Source: Orrella sp037026685 | GTDB lineage: Bacteria; Pseudomonadota; Gammaproteobacteria; Burkholderiales; Burkholderiaceae_B | Length of the DNA stretch: 64,000 bases | NCBI RefSeq assembly: GCF_037026685.1 | Contig: NZ_JBANET010000005.1 | Span: 124,001-188,000, forward strand | Reading direction: 5' to 3' | In this document: positions 49,108 to 58,238 of the stretch, piece by piece | How positions within the stretch are numbered: position 1 is the stretch's first letter | How the letters are laid out: the number at the start of each line of letters is the position of its first letter | Translations under genes and position numbers: made by a program | The notes under the pieces: generated by a model | What the model was told of the DNA's origin: nothing | Databases searched by the model: none | What the model saw: only the letters and a program-made list of their open reading frames with translations

Positions 49108-50979
49108 TCACACCTCGATCTTAGCCCCCAGTTCCACCACCGCGTTGCCCGGCAGCCTCAGGTAATCGGACATCGCGCTGGCATTGCGGTGCATCTGCAC
49201 GAACAGCAGCCGGCGCCATTGCGGCATGCGGCTGCCTTGCGGGCGGGCGATCAGCTGGTCGCGCCCCAGGAAATAGCTGACGGCCTCGTCGGCGAAATCG
49301 AAACCCCACTCGGTGACGGCCGCCAGGTCGCGCGGCACGTCCACGTCGTTCTTGAAGCCGTAGTTCAGCGTCACGTGCCAGCAATGATGGCCCAGGCTCT
49401 TGACCTGGGCGCGCTCGTCCATGCCGATCCAGGGCACCTCGTGATAGCGCACCGTCACGAAGACATTGCGCTCGTGCATCACCTTGTTGTGCTTGAGATT
49501 GTGCAGGAAGGCCGAAGGCGCCTTGTCCGCCGTGGCGGTAAAGAACACCGCCAGGCCCTCGACCCGCGCCGGCGGAAAGGCCGACAGGTTCTCGATCAGC
49601 GGCTGCAGGTCCACCTCCATCTTGCGCGGGCCCTCGTCCAGCGCGTCCTGGCCCTGGCGCCAGGTCTGCATGGCCACGAACATCACCGCGCCGATCAGGA
49701 AAGGAAACCAGCCGCCGTGCACCACCTTGAGCAGCGCCGAGGACAAGAAAGCCAGATCCACCACCAGGAACAGCCCGGTCGCTCCGATGCACACGGCCAA
49801 CGGCAGGCGCCAGTGGTGGCGCACCACGAAGTAGGTCAGCACCGTCGTGATGAACATCAGGCCGCACACCGCCACCCCATAGGCGGCGGCCAGCGCGCCG
49901 GAATTCTTGAAGACCATCACCGCCACCAGGATGGCCGCGAACAGCGCCCAGTTCACGAAGGGGATGTAGATCTGCCCCACGTTATGGGCGCTGGTGTGCA
50001 GGATGCGCAGGCGCGGCAGGTAGCCCAGCTGGATCACCTGCTTGGTGATGCTGAAGGCGCCGGAGATCAGCGCCTGCGAAGCGATGATGGCCGCCAGCGT
50101 GGCCAGCGCCACCAGGGGCATGCGGACCGGCTCGGGCGCCAGCAGGAAAAAGGGATTGGCCACCGCCTCGGGCGCGGCCAGCAGCAGCGCACCCTGGCCG
50201 AAGTAGTTCAGCGTCAGGGCAGGCATCACCACCAGGAACCAGGCCAGCCGGATCGGCCGCTTGCCGAAGTGCCCCAGGTCGGCGTACAGCGACTCGGCGC
50301 CGGTCACGCAAAGCACCAGCGCGCTGAGCACCAGGAAGGAAATACCCGGATGACTGCCGACGAAACCGGCGGCATGATGGGGGCTCAGCGCGGCCAGCAC
50401 CTCGGGATGCCGGGCGATCTGCGCCAGCCCCAGCGCGGCGATGCTGGCGAACCACACCAGCATCACCGGCCCGAACAGCTTGCCGATCCCGGTGGTGCCG
50501 CGCTTTTGCAGCAGGAAAAGCGCCAGCAGCACCAGCACGGCGGCGGGCACCACCAGCGGGCCGGTGGCGGGGATGACCAGCTCCAGCCCCTCGATGGCCG
50601 AAAGCACGGAGATGGCCGGGGTGATCACCCCGTCTCCATAGAACAGCGCCGTGCCAAAAATGCCGACCACCAGCAGGGCGCGCCGCAGCGCGGGCCGGTG
50701 GCGCACCGATTGCGAGGCCAGCGCCAGCATGGCCACCATGCCGCCTTCACCGCGGTTGTCGGCGCGCAGCACCAGCACGACATACTTGAGGCTGACGATG
50801 ACCGTCAAGGTCCAGAACAGCAGCGACAGCAGGCCCAGGATGTTGGCCTGGGTCAGCGGCACGTGGCCGGCCGCGAAGATTTCCTTCAGCGCGTAGAGCA
50901 CGCTGGTGCCGATATCGCCGTAGACGATACCGATGGCGCCGACCATCAAGGCGGCCAGGCCGGATTTGGATTGAGTCAT
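49108..50979 (-). CDS. kup: Kup-family potassium uptake permease
   Basis: A 623-residue membrane transporter with about 12 spans and a large cytoplasmic C-terminal domain. GAIGIVYGDIGTSVLYALKE is the first-helix signature, and GTALFYGDGVITPAISVLSAIEG (shown as FYGDGVITPAISVLSA) the second. It imports K+ together with protons. The ATG at 50979 fits. It is monocistronic, with a DUF2076 gene 92 bp upstream on the same strand. Confidence 0.96.
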   Translation of the reverse strand: MTQSKSGLAALMVGAIGIVYGDIGTSVLYALKEIFAAGHVPLTQANILGLLSLLFWTLTVIVSLKYVVLVLRADNRGEGGMVAMLALASQSVRHRPALRRALLVVGIFGTALFYGDGVITPAISVLSAIEGLELVIPATGPLVVPAAVLVLLALFLLQKRGTTGIGKLFGPVMLVWFASIAALGLAQIARHPEVLAALSPHHAAGFVGSHPGISFLVLSALVLCVTGAESLYADLGHFGKRPIRLAWFLVVMPALTLNYFGQGALLLAAPEAVANPFFLLAPEPVRMPLVALATLAAIIASQALISGAFSITKQVIQLGYLPRLRILHTSAHNVGQIYIPFVNWALFAAILVAVMVFKNSGALAAAYGVAVCGLMFITTVLTYFVVRHHWRLPLAVCIGATGLFLVVDLAFLSSALLKVVHGGWFPFLIGAVMFVAMQTWRQGQDALDEGPRKMEVDLQPLIENLSAFPPARVEGLAVFFTATADKAPSAFLHNLKHNKVMHERNVFVTVRYHEVPWIGMDERAQVKSLGHHCWHVTLNYGFKNDVDVPRDLAAVTEWGFDFADEAVSYFLGRDQLIARPQGSRMPQWRRLLFVQMHRNASAMSDYLRLPGNAVVELGAKIEV

Positions 50980-51071
50980 GATGAAAGGGCGGCGGGCATG
51001 CCCCGATGGGCACGCCCTGGATACCGCCCGGCGGCGCTCAAAGCTGCGATGCCGGCGATTGTAGTGCTGTC

Positions 51072-51695
51072 CTAGAATTCGCCGAAGCCGCCCTCATCGA
51101 AACCGCCGCCGTCATCGAACCCGCCATCGTCGGCATGGCCTTGCTCGCCCGGATGGCCCGCGCCGGGGTCCTGCGCGGCGTCCGTCCCGGGCGGCACCTC
51201 GCCGGCCTGGGCCTCGTTGCCCCCGAACAGCCCGCTTAGCATGTTGCCCAGCATCAGGCCGCCGGCCACGCCCACGGCGGTCTGCATCGCGCCGGCCAGG
51301 AAGCCGCCGCCGGCGCCCGCGCTGCGGCCAAAGCCCGCGTTGGAAAGATTGGATGCCGGCGCGCCCTGGGGCCCGGCGACGGGGGCGGCCTGCTGGCTGG
51401 CCCCGAGCCGCGAGCCGATGCCGGGTATGGATGGGCGGGTGACGCCGCTGGATGCGGACTGTGCGCGGCCCTGGCCGCTTTCGAGCGACTGCAGGCGCTC
51501 CTGGGCCTTTTGCAAGGCCTGTTCCTGGATCAGCACGGTCTGGGCCAGGTAGTAGGCCGCGCCCGGCTGGGCCTGCAGCCGCTGCTCGATGAGCTGTTCG
51601 GCCTCGGTGTCGCGGGGCGAACCTTGGCGCTCGACCTGCTGGATACGGTCAAAGACGGATTCGATGGCTTGGCGGTCTTGGGGGGTGAGGGGCAT
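51072..51695 (-). CDS. DUF2076 family protein
   Basis: A 207-residue protein. The N-terminal helical region (MPLTPQDRQAIESVFDRIQQ, EAEQLIEQRL, AAYYLAQTVLIQE) is followed by a low-complexity linker, a short hydrophobic glycine-rich segment (MQTAVGVAGGLMLGNMLSGL) and an acidic Asp/Gly-rich tail ending FDEGGFGEF. It matches DUF2076, described as periplasmic or membrane-linked with unclear role. The frame is open to 51767, but ATG 51695 (after GGAGCAACACC) is the family start. Confidence 0.85.
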   Translation of the reverse strand: MPLTPQDRQAIESVFDRIQQVERQGSPRDTEAEQLIEQRLQAQPGAAYYLAQTVLIQEQALQKAQERLQSLESGQGRAQSASSGVTRPSIPGIGSRLGASQQAAPVAGPQGAPASNLSNAGFGRSAGAGGGFLAGAMQTAVGVAGGLMLGNMLSGLFGGNEAQAGEVPPGTDAAQDPGAGHPGEQGHADDGGFDDGGGFDEGGFGEF

Positions 51696-51858
51696 GGTGT
51701 TGCTCCTGAGTGTCAAGCATTGTGTTGCGTGGGGCGCCCACGGCGCCTTCTCTCCATTGGGCCGCAAAAAGGCGGTACGAGTTCCGCAAGATCAGCTTGA
51801 TGGTACCCCGGATGATGGGCACGGCGATGGCGCCGGCTGTGTCAAGTGTGTACCCACG

Positions 51859-54800
51859 CTACGCAAGCGACAGCTCGAATCCCAGCGCTTCTTGCCCGTT
51901 TGCGTTACCGCATAATAGGCGCGCCTCTCCAGCCCGATGGCTGTAACGCGTCTCGGGAAAGCGCGCGTGGTCGCTGCCCGTCAGGGAAACGAGGTACTGG
52001 CCGGCAGGCGTGGCGACTCGTACTTGGCGCTCATTGAACTCCCAGGGGAGATCCTGGGCACCGTATGAGACCAGGATCGGCACCCGGACCTCCCGCAACG
52101 ATCCCTTTCCCTCTAACTGATATCTGACCGAAATACGGTTCCGGCGGACTTGTATATGTTGGTGTATCCAGGTATTCGCTTGGCCCTTCACCCGCCAGGA
52201 TAGGCAGGCGGAGCGATGGTCCGGGTGATCGCCCCCGTCGCGTAACAGCACCTGCGCAAAGCCGTGACTGGGAACCTGGGCCAAATAAGTCGTTTCCCCT
52301 TCGTCCGAGCACCAGCCCACGTCGGCCGATGCCAAGATGGTGTTGTCGCCCTGCACGAAGCCTGCTTTATGTACCAAGCCATCGGAAATGCCGACGGCCC
52401 CCCCCGAGTGGGCTATATATGCACGGAGCAGGCCTGTGGGGTTCTGCCGGTGGTTCTTGCCGATATCCACGACGACCTGGGAGCCTGCATGGGCCATCAC
52501 TATTCTGCCCAGCGCCCGCCGGGCGTCGAGCAGATACGAGCCTGCAAGGGCAGGAGGCGTGATTGCCTCTACCTGGCCATTATCGGAAGAAAACCGGGCA
52601 GCCACGCTTAGCATCGCGGCAGCAAACAGGTTGTAGTGCGATTCGGATGTATATGTCTCGAAGCCTATCCTGCTTTCGGCCGGATAATCGTTCTTTACCA
52701 CCCGGATGTTGCCGCAGGCCTTGATGTTGCGCTGGACGCTGGCGAATGCCAGCTTGGCGGCGCCGCGAAGCACGCCTCTCATCGCGGCGTTATCCTGATC
52801 CGCCGGGTAAAGCGAGGCGCCTATCTCGAAAAGCGCGCATTGCAGTGCATCCCCCCAGGTGTGGTGGCCGCTTCTTCCTCCCGGCGGCAATTCTCCGGAG
52901 GGCGACTGCAGAAGAAGGCTGGACATCAGGCCGTTCTTAAGCGCGACTTCGAGTTCGTGACGGTATAAACCGTCGTAACCGGCGCTCAGCCCATCCGTCC
53001 AGAATACCCGGGGCTTGATGTCGTATACGACCGGTCCCTCCATATAAAGACCGGTGCCAGGTTCGAAGAAACGGCCTTGCAAGGCAAGCGAATTGTCGAT
53101 GAAATCTGCGCCATGGTCGACACCCAGCCGGGAAAGCATGTATTCGCCGGCCGATGCGATCATGTTCCAGTTCTGGCCCGCCTGCTCGCTGCCCCCCACC
53201 GGCGCACGATAGGTGCTGTAAGGGTTGATCTTCTGCAGCCGTTGGATCCATGAAGCGTAACGCTCCTGATCCACCAGTCCATTGAGTTCGATCAAGGCCT
53301 TCGCCAGCAGGTACGGGTAGAAATCTTCATGATTGCTGGCGGCCCTGCGTTCGGCCAGGCATTTGCTGGCCCATTCGAAGGCGCGCGCGGCGGGTTCAAC
53401 GAGGTGACTGGCGCCTGACCGTGCTGCCAGTGCCGCAGCAGCAGCAGCGAACGAAGGCGTCGCATACTGGTGCTCCTGTTTCAAATACGGGTCGATAATC
53501 GCGCCGGAAGTGCTTTGGTGCGGAAGATAATATTCGACGATGCCTTGGACGGCCTGCAGGTACTGTTTCTCGGACACACCGGCCCCGAAAGGCGGCGGCG
53601 AAGAGGATATATAGCGGGCCAATACTGCGAGATTGGTCGGCTCAGATGCTGCCGGCCATTTGCTCGGCATGGTCAATGGACCCACTTCCTCGAATACCGC
53701 ACAAGGATCCGCAAGCGGTCTGTCTTGTGCCGTATCGTCTGCGATTTGCTCGATATGCAGCGCATTGGCGACGACGTTTTGTTCGGAAGAGCGTATCCAT
53801 ATGTCCATGGCGCCCCCCTCATGGTTGACCTCGACGCAGAGCCGCAGTGCCCGGCCTTTTTGGGTACGCCGTTGGGGTGTGCTGGCTTCTCCAACGGCGA
53901 GGCTTACGAAATGGTTATCGAAGGCAATGTCGAAGCTGATCAAGGCAACCCGGTATGTTCCCTTGGGCAGCACCGAACGAAAACACAGGTCGGCAAAGTT
54001 GAGTACGAAACTGCCTAGTACAGGATGATCTACATCCCGTTTGCGGTGGTGCTTGGGCGGGTTTCCGACCCAGCCATAGCCGAGCGCTTCGCTAAAGGGC
54101 GTGTTGCCGTTCACGCAGCCCGGAGCGTCGCCGCCGAAGAGAAAGTAAAGGAAGCGCTGCTTGGCGCCGGATGAACCGGTCAGCTGCAGCAACTCCCCAG
54201 GCACCTGCTGTTCATTGGTGGGGTTTTTCAGCCAGAAAATGTCCTCCTCGCTGCTTTCCAGCGGCTTCACATATGGCTGTTCCAGTCCAAACCGGGCAAG
54301 GTAGGCTCCTAGTTCAATGTTTACCGAATGGTCGGACGGGCGCTTGGTCCGGTAATAGGCGGTGCTCGACATCTCGAAGTACTTGGTCAGGTGCCAGCCC
54401 CTGCCGCTTTTCGCCTTGTGCGCTGCCAGGGTGGCGTGTTCAAAGTTCGGAATGCGAGACCCCAGCTTGCTGCGTGCACTGCGCAGCACGTCGCTGAAAT
54501 AGCGGTTGTGAAAATGCACATACGCCAATTCGGTCTTGACCAGTTCGGCATCTTCCCTGAACAGGTGAAAGCCAAGGTCGAGGTAGGGGATCTGCGAGAT
54601 TCGGGAGAAGAAGGCTTTCTTCTGGACTGCTAGATTGAATCTATCCCGCACCAGGGGGATGTTGTTCAGGCAATGTTCTATCCTGAAGCCACGGCCCCTG
54701 TCAGCCAGCGTGCTCAGGTATTCCTGTATCGAGCGGGCATCGAGCGTGAAGCCGGCTGGCGTGTTGAGGGACAACAGTTCGTCGCAATCGACCGGAAATA

Positions 54801-55071
54801 TGAAGTCGCAGCGGTCCCGCAGTCCGTGGTTCTCGATGACTTCCCGCACGCAATCGCCTTTGCGTTCGAAATCGTCGCGGCTGCCGTAGTCGTACAGCAC
54901 GTTGATACCCATGCGGGAAGCATCTGCCAGGAGCCTCGACGTTGTTGCCGAATCCGAGCCGTTGTCAAGGATAAAAATGCGGTCCGGAGAGGTCAGGGTC
55001 GAGTAGTGCTTGCAAAAGATTTCGAGGAGTTCTTCCTCGTTCCTTTGCATGGTCACGAAACCTATGTTCAT
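51859..55071 (-). CDS. Glycosyltransferase fused to a putative polysaccharide hydrolase/lyase region
   Basis: A 1070-residue protein in three parts. Residues 1 to about 280 are a GT-A type glycosyltransferase (MQRNEEELLEIF, ILDNGSDS, and the DxD-like VDCDE at about 94-98). Residues about 330-450 look like a beta-sandwich carbohydrate-binding domain (GWVGNP, LPKGTYRVALISFD). Residues about 480-1070 resemble an alpha-toroid plus beta-sandwich enzyme of the heparinase/uronidase type (NWNMIASAGEYMLSRLG, LYMEGPVVYD, HHTWGDALQC, ESHYNLFAAAMLSVAARF). I am sure of the glycosyltransferase and only moderately of the rest. It has no signal peptide. The ATG at 55071 is preferred to the TTG one codon earlier. 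Confidence 0.75.
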   Translation of the reverse strand: MNIGFVTMQRNEEELLEIFCKHYSTLTSPDRIFILDNGSDSATTSRLLADASRMGINVLYDYGSRDDFERKGDCVREVIENHGLRDRCDFIFPVDCDELLSLNTPAGFTLDARSIQEYLSTLADRGRGFRIEHCLNNIPLVRDRFNLAVQKKAFFSRISQIPYLDLGFHLFREDAELVKTELAYVHFHNRYFSDVLRSARSKLGSRIPNFEHATLAAHKAKSGRGWHLTKYFEMSSTAYYRTKRPSDHSVNIELGAYLARFGLEQPYVKPLESSEEDIFWLKNPTNEQQVPGELLQLTGSSGAKQRFLYFLFGGDAPGCVNGNTPFSEALGYGWVGNPPKHHRKRDVDHPVLGSFVLNFADLCFRSVLPKGTYRVALISFDIAFDNHFVSLAVGEASTPQRRTQKGRALRLCVEVNHEGGAMDIWIRSSEQNVVANALHIEQIADDTAQDRPLADPCAVFEEVGPLTMPSKWPAASEPTNLAVLARYISSSPPPFGAGVSEKQYLQAVQGIVEYYLPHQSTSGAIIDPYLKQEHQYATPSFAAAAAALAARSGASHLVEPAARAFEWASKCLAERRAASNHEDFYPYLLAKALIELNGLVDQERYASWIQRLQKINPYSTYRAPVGGSEQAGQNWNMIASAGEYMLSRLGVDHGADFIDNSLALQGRFFEPGTGLYMEGPVVYDIKPRVFWTDGLSAGYDGLYRHELEVALKNGLMSSLLLQSPSGELPPGGRSGHHTWGDALQCALFEIGASLYPADQDNAAMRGVLRGAAKLAFASVQRNIKACGNIRVVKNDYPAESRIGFETYTSESHYNLFAAAMLSVAARFSSDNGQVEAITPPALAGSYLLDARRALGRIVMAHAGSQVVVDIGKNHRQNPTGLLRAYIAHSGGAVGISDGLVHKAGFVQGDNTILASADVGWCSDEGETTYLAQVPSHGFAQVLLRDGGDHPDHRSACLSWRVKGQANTWIHQHIQVRRNRISVRYQLEGKGSLREVRVPILVSYGAQDLPWEFNERQVRVATPAGQYLVSLTGSDHARFPETRYSHRAGEARLLCGNANGQEALGFELSLA

Positions 55072-55140
55072 CAATGAGTACCAGATGGGCTTGCAATCAC
55101 GCGAGTTTAACGGCTGTGTTGCAAAAAGAAAGATAGCTGC

Positions 55141-57411
55141 CTAGATGTCCCAGGCGGCCGTCCGGAAGCCCAGTTCCTTGGCAAGCTCCGGCGTCCACTG
55201 GTTCTTCTTGAAGATTGCATTGAAATCGCCGGCCTTTTCTGCGTCGCTTCGAAGAAGGTCCGTGGACTTCTGCAGCTTGTGGTAGACGATGGCGTCGGCG
55301 ACATGGAATATCTTGCGGTTGCGTATGTGCCGTACGTAGTCGCAGAATATCCGATCGGAGCGATAGTGCCGGCCGAACTCGGCATCCAGCCACAATCCGT
55401 CGTCCAGCATTTCGCGCTTGATGTAGACGCAAAAGAACGGTGCGAAGGACAGTTCCAGGAATTTGCCGTCATGGAACAGCGGCGGGTTCACGATGTTGGC
55501 ATGGTGGCTGGAGATGTTGACGTCGCAGTCATGTTCGGGATTGGCATAAGGGACGTGATCCTGGATGGTCTTCGTTTTCCCGGGAAGCACTTGCTGCGGC
55601 ACTACCAGTCCGCATTGCTCCAGCTGGTAGGCGGCGTGCTGCATGGCGGCCACCGCCGTCCGGCTGACAATCGCGTCATTGTTCAGGAGAATGACATCCG
55701 ATTGCGGGTCCGAAATTGCTATGCCTTGATTGACAGCGTATGTGAACCCGAAGTTGCGCTTGTTTGCTATCAGCTTGATGGCACCGCGTTCGGCCAGTTC
55801 CGAAAGGTAGTCCACCACGTTTCGGTCGGAGGCGTTATCCACGACGATGAGGTCTATGCTTTCGTTCGAGGGCAGCGCCTTGACCGCCTGGATGCATTCG
55901 CGAATGTCCTCTGGCGCCTGGTAGCTTGGGATAATGATGCTTACCCTGCGGGTCAGGGGCGCCGGCTCCTGCGGCGGCTTGCCGTCGATGCGGGCTGCGA
56001 TGCGACCGATGCTGCGCCGGCGGATTTCATGAATCTGGTCCAGATGGCGAGCGTCGTTGGTAATCGTGTTCTCGGCCTTATCGTAAAAGTAGTTCGACAG
56101 CAGGACAGGGACGGACCTGACCGTGCAGTTATCGATGATCCGCAGGATCAGGTCGTAGTCGACGTACCGTTGCAGAGATTCGTCGAACGCCCCCGTGATT
56201 TCCAGCACGTCGCGCGTATGGCAGAAAGCGTTCAGATCGATGTAGTTGCGGTTCAGCAACAGCGATCGGTTCAGCGAGCCGAAGCGCACGGCGAACGGAT
56301 GCTCGGCGTTACCTCGATAGAGCAGCTGGCCGCTATATAGCGCGGATGCGTCGGCAAAGCGCGCGAATGCGCCCGCCATCGCTCCCAGGTACCCAGGCTG
56401 CCATGTATTGTCGGAATCCAGATAGGCGATGTACTTGCCCTGGGCATTGCGCAGGGCTAGGTTCCGGGCGGCCGATGCGCCTGAGTTGCAGGGGGTGCGG
56501 AACACCCGCAGGCGCGAGTCCTCCTTCGCCAGCTCCTCCAATCTTTCAAAGGAACCGTCGGTACTGCAATCATCCACCAATAGAAGCTCGAAGTGCGGAT
56601 AGCTTTGGGAACGCACCGAGGCCACGGCGGTATCCACGCAAGCTATCCGGTTGTAAACCGGCATCACCACAGTGAAGAGCGGCGGTTCCGGCAACCGGCT
56701 CGCTGCCTGCTGGAGCGACCGCGCCACGCATTCCATCGCGGCAAAACACCTCTTGTCTTCCTCCCGGAACGGAGCCAATGCGGTGGGGTTTACGAAGGAT
56801 TCGGCCAGGTAGCCCTTGAAATCGTTGTAGGTTCGAGTCGAGATCCAGGCGGCCTTGCCCGTGGCCACGACCTTGCCGGTTTCGGAGTCTTCGAGGGTCA
56901 GGCTATGCTCTTTGCCATCGATGAACTCCAGCGGTAGCATGAAATCGAAGGCATGGTGACCCTTGTTGATTTTTGCTTGCACCAGATCCTTGCGGTAGTT
57001 CTTGCACTCGATCTTGAAAACGGAGCTGCCGATCTTTAACAGCGCCAAGCGTGGCGAATCATCGCCAATCTTGGCCAGCCACCCTCGGACCATCGGGCTG
57101 TCGGGTTTCCCCAGGTTCAAGCCCCCCCGAATCGCCTTATGCGACGCCGGCCGGGGCGCGGCTTGACTAGGGGGCCGCGCGGACGCCGGCGGCGTGGCGG
57201 CACTGGCAGGGGGCGGCGTGGCGGGCCCTGCGGGGTTCTCCGAAACGGGGGCTTGCCGGGCAGATGCCGGGTTGGGCGGCCGCCCCAGGAGTTTGCCGAT
57301 GCGTTCGTAATGCAAAGCCGGATCCATCCCGCTCAGCTTCACATCGGGATATTGCCTGGCATACCAGCTGGCATCGAAGGCGTCGGAATTGTTGCTCGAG
57401 GACATTTGCAT
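55141..57411 (-). CDS. Two-domain GT2 glycosyltransferase with an N-terminal WY-NPDV module
   Basis: About 756 residues. Residues 12-47 carry the module FDASWYARQYPDV...DPALHYERIG, followed by a Pro/Ala-rich linker (about 50-95) and a beta-rich region (about 97-200). Two GT2 domains follow: the first about 250-440 (FTVVMPVYNR, LLVDDCSTDGS, YLDSDNTW), the second about 485-700 (VSIIIPSYQAPED, VVDNASD, ILLNNDA, with HRSD-like acceptor region). Two catalytic domains suggest it adds two different sugars or builds a repeating unit. The start is ambiguous between ATG 57411, ATG 57405 and GTG 57420. Confidence 0.88.
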   Translation of the reverse strand: MQMSSSNNSDAFDASWYARQYPDVKLSGMDPALHYERIGKLLGRPPNPASARQAPVSENPAGPATPPPASAATPPASARPPSQAAPRPASHKAIRGGLNLGKPDSPMVRGWLAKIGDDSPRLALLKIGSSVFKIECKNYRKDLVQAKINKGHHAFDFMLPLEFIDGKEHSLTLEDSETGKVVATGKAAWISTRTYNDFKGYLAESFVNPTALAPFREEDKRCFAAMECVARSLQQAASRLPEPPLFTVVMPVYNRIACVDTAVASVRSQSYPHFELLLVDDCSTDGSFERLEELAKEDSRLRVFRTPCNSGASAARNLALRNAQGKYIAYLDSDNTWQPGYLGAMAGAFARFADASALYSGQLLYRGNAEHPFAVRFGSLNRSLLLNRNYIDLNAFCHTRDVLEITGAFDESLQRYVDYDLILRIIDNCTVRSVPVLLSNYFYDKAENTITNDARHLDQIHEIRRRSIGRIAARIDGKPPQEPAPLTRRVSIIIPSYQAPEDIRECIQAVKALPSNESIDLIVVDNASDRNVVDYLSELAERGAIKLIANKRNFGFTYAVNQGIAISDPQSDVILLNNDAIVSRTAVAAMQHAAYQLEQCGLVVPQQVLPGKTKTIQDHVPYANPEHDCDVNISSHHANIVNPPLFHDGKFLELSFAPFFCVYIKREMLDDGLWLDAEFGRHYRSDRIFCDYVRHIRNRKIFHVADAIVYHKLQKSTDLLRSDAEKAGDFNAIFKKNQWTPELAKELGFRTAAWDI

Positions 57412-57437
57412 GATTCTCACTGTGGCAGTTCAGGCGG

Positions 57438-58205
57438 CTAGCGGTTCCGGCCGCGAGACAAGTCGGAGTCTCGGTTGCGCAAGTAATGGTCGAAGGGATT
57501 GGCGCCGTCTCGCTCCAACTCCGGGTGGCGTTCCATGTAGTCTCGGGTATTGAAGTCTGGACGGGGGTCCCGCCCTTCGCGGCTGCCGTGGCGCACATAA
57601 TGCGCGATAGGATCGATACCGGCGCGCGCGACGTCGGGATTCTGTTCGCAGTACCAGGCCTCGTCGAACAGCCCGGAACGCCGGATGCGGGCTTCGACTT
57701 CCTTGTACGATCGCCTGGCAGCCGTCTCAGCGGTCTTTCTGCCTCTCAGGCGGCCCAGCAGTCCCGAGAGAGCGGCGAGGGATATGTCAGGCTCTTGCTT
57801 ACGATCAGGTCGCGGATCGGGGGCAGCTGCCGCAACAGGCTGCGGGGCTGGCTCTTTCTGGTTTGCCGCGAGGAGTCTGGCCATGACCGCAAGCTCCTTG
57901 AATCGCTCTTCCAGCTGGGCTTGCAGGTCCGAGTTCAGATCTTGCAGCGTTTGCAGCTGCTTGGAAAACTCCGCTTCCTTGCGCTGCAGTGCCGCTTGGG
58001 TGCGCGCGCCGCGTTCTTGTTCCTTCAGTAGTTCTTGCGCCAGTTTGGCCATATCCGCAGCCGCCCGCTCGCTGCTTGCTTGCAGCGCGCGAATCTGGGC
58101 TTGTAAAGCGGCCACGTCCTGCCCGTCATGCTGCCCGGCAAGGGGAGGATGTGCCGGCGGGGCCGGGGAAGATGGGAAAATCGAGGCGTCGGCTTCGCTA
58201 GTCAT
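57438..58205 (-). CDS. Coiled-coil protein with two C-terminal WY-NPDV-type modules
   Basis: A 255-residue protein. A Pro-rich N-terminus is followed by a coiled coil at about 31-112 (heptads with Leu/Ala/Glu/Gln), a Pro/Ala linker (117-140) and a basic segment. Module one at 179-217 (LFDEAWYCEQNPDV, GIDPIAHYVRHG, REGRDP) is followed by a partial copy at 218-244 (FNTRDYMERHPELERDG, NPFDHYL). The same module starts the glycosyltransferase encoded next. I do not know its function; a scaffold at the capsule-making complex is the likeliest idea. Confidence 0.8.
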   Translation of the reverse strand: MTSEADASIFPSSPAPPAHPPLAGQHDGQDVAALQAQIRALQASSERAAADMAKLAQELLKEQERGARTQAALQRKEAEFSKQLQTLQDLNSDLQAQLEERFKELAVMARLLAANQKEPAPQPVAAAAPDPRPDRKQEPDISLAALSGLLGRLRGRKTAETAARRSYKEVEARIRRSGLFDEAWYCEQNPDVARAGIDPIAHYVRHGSREGRDPRPDFNTRDYMERHPELERDGANPFDHYLRNRDSDLSRGRNR

Positions 58206-58238
58206 GAGGGATCACCGTTGAAGGATGGCTCTTTTCGA

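Noticed and set aside
51696..51858. Possible gene remnant or insertion-sequence end at the capsule junction
   Set aside because: A minus-strand frame gives about 50 residues with no recognisable family, and I find no inverted repeats or target-site duplication.
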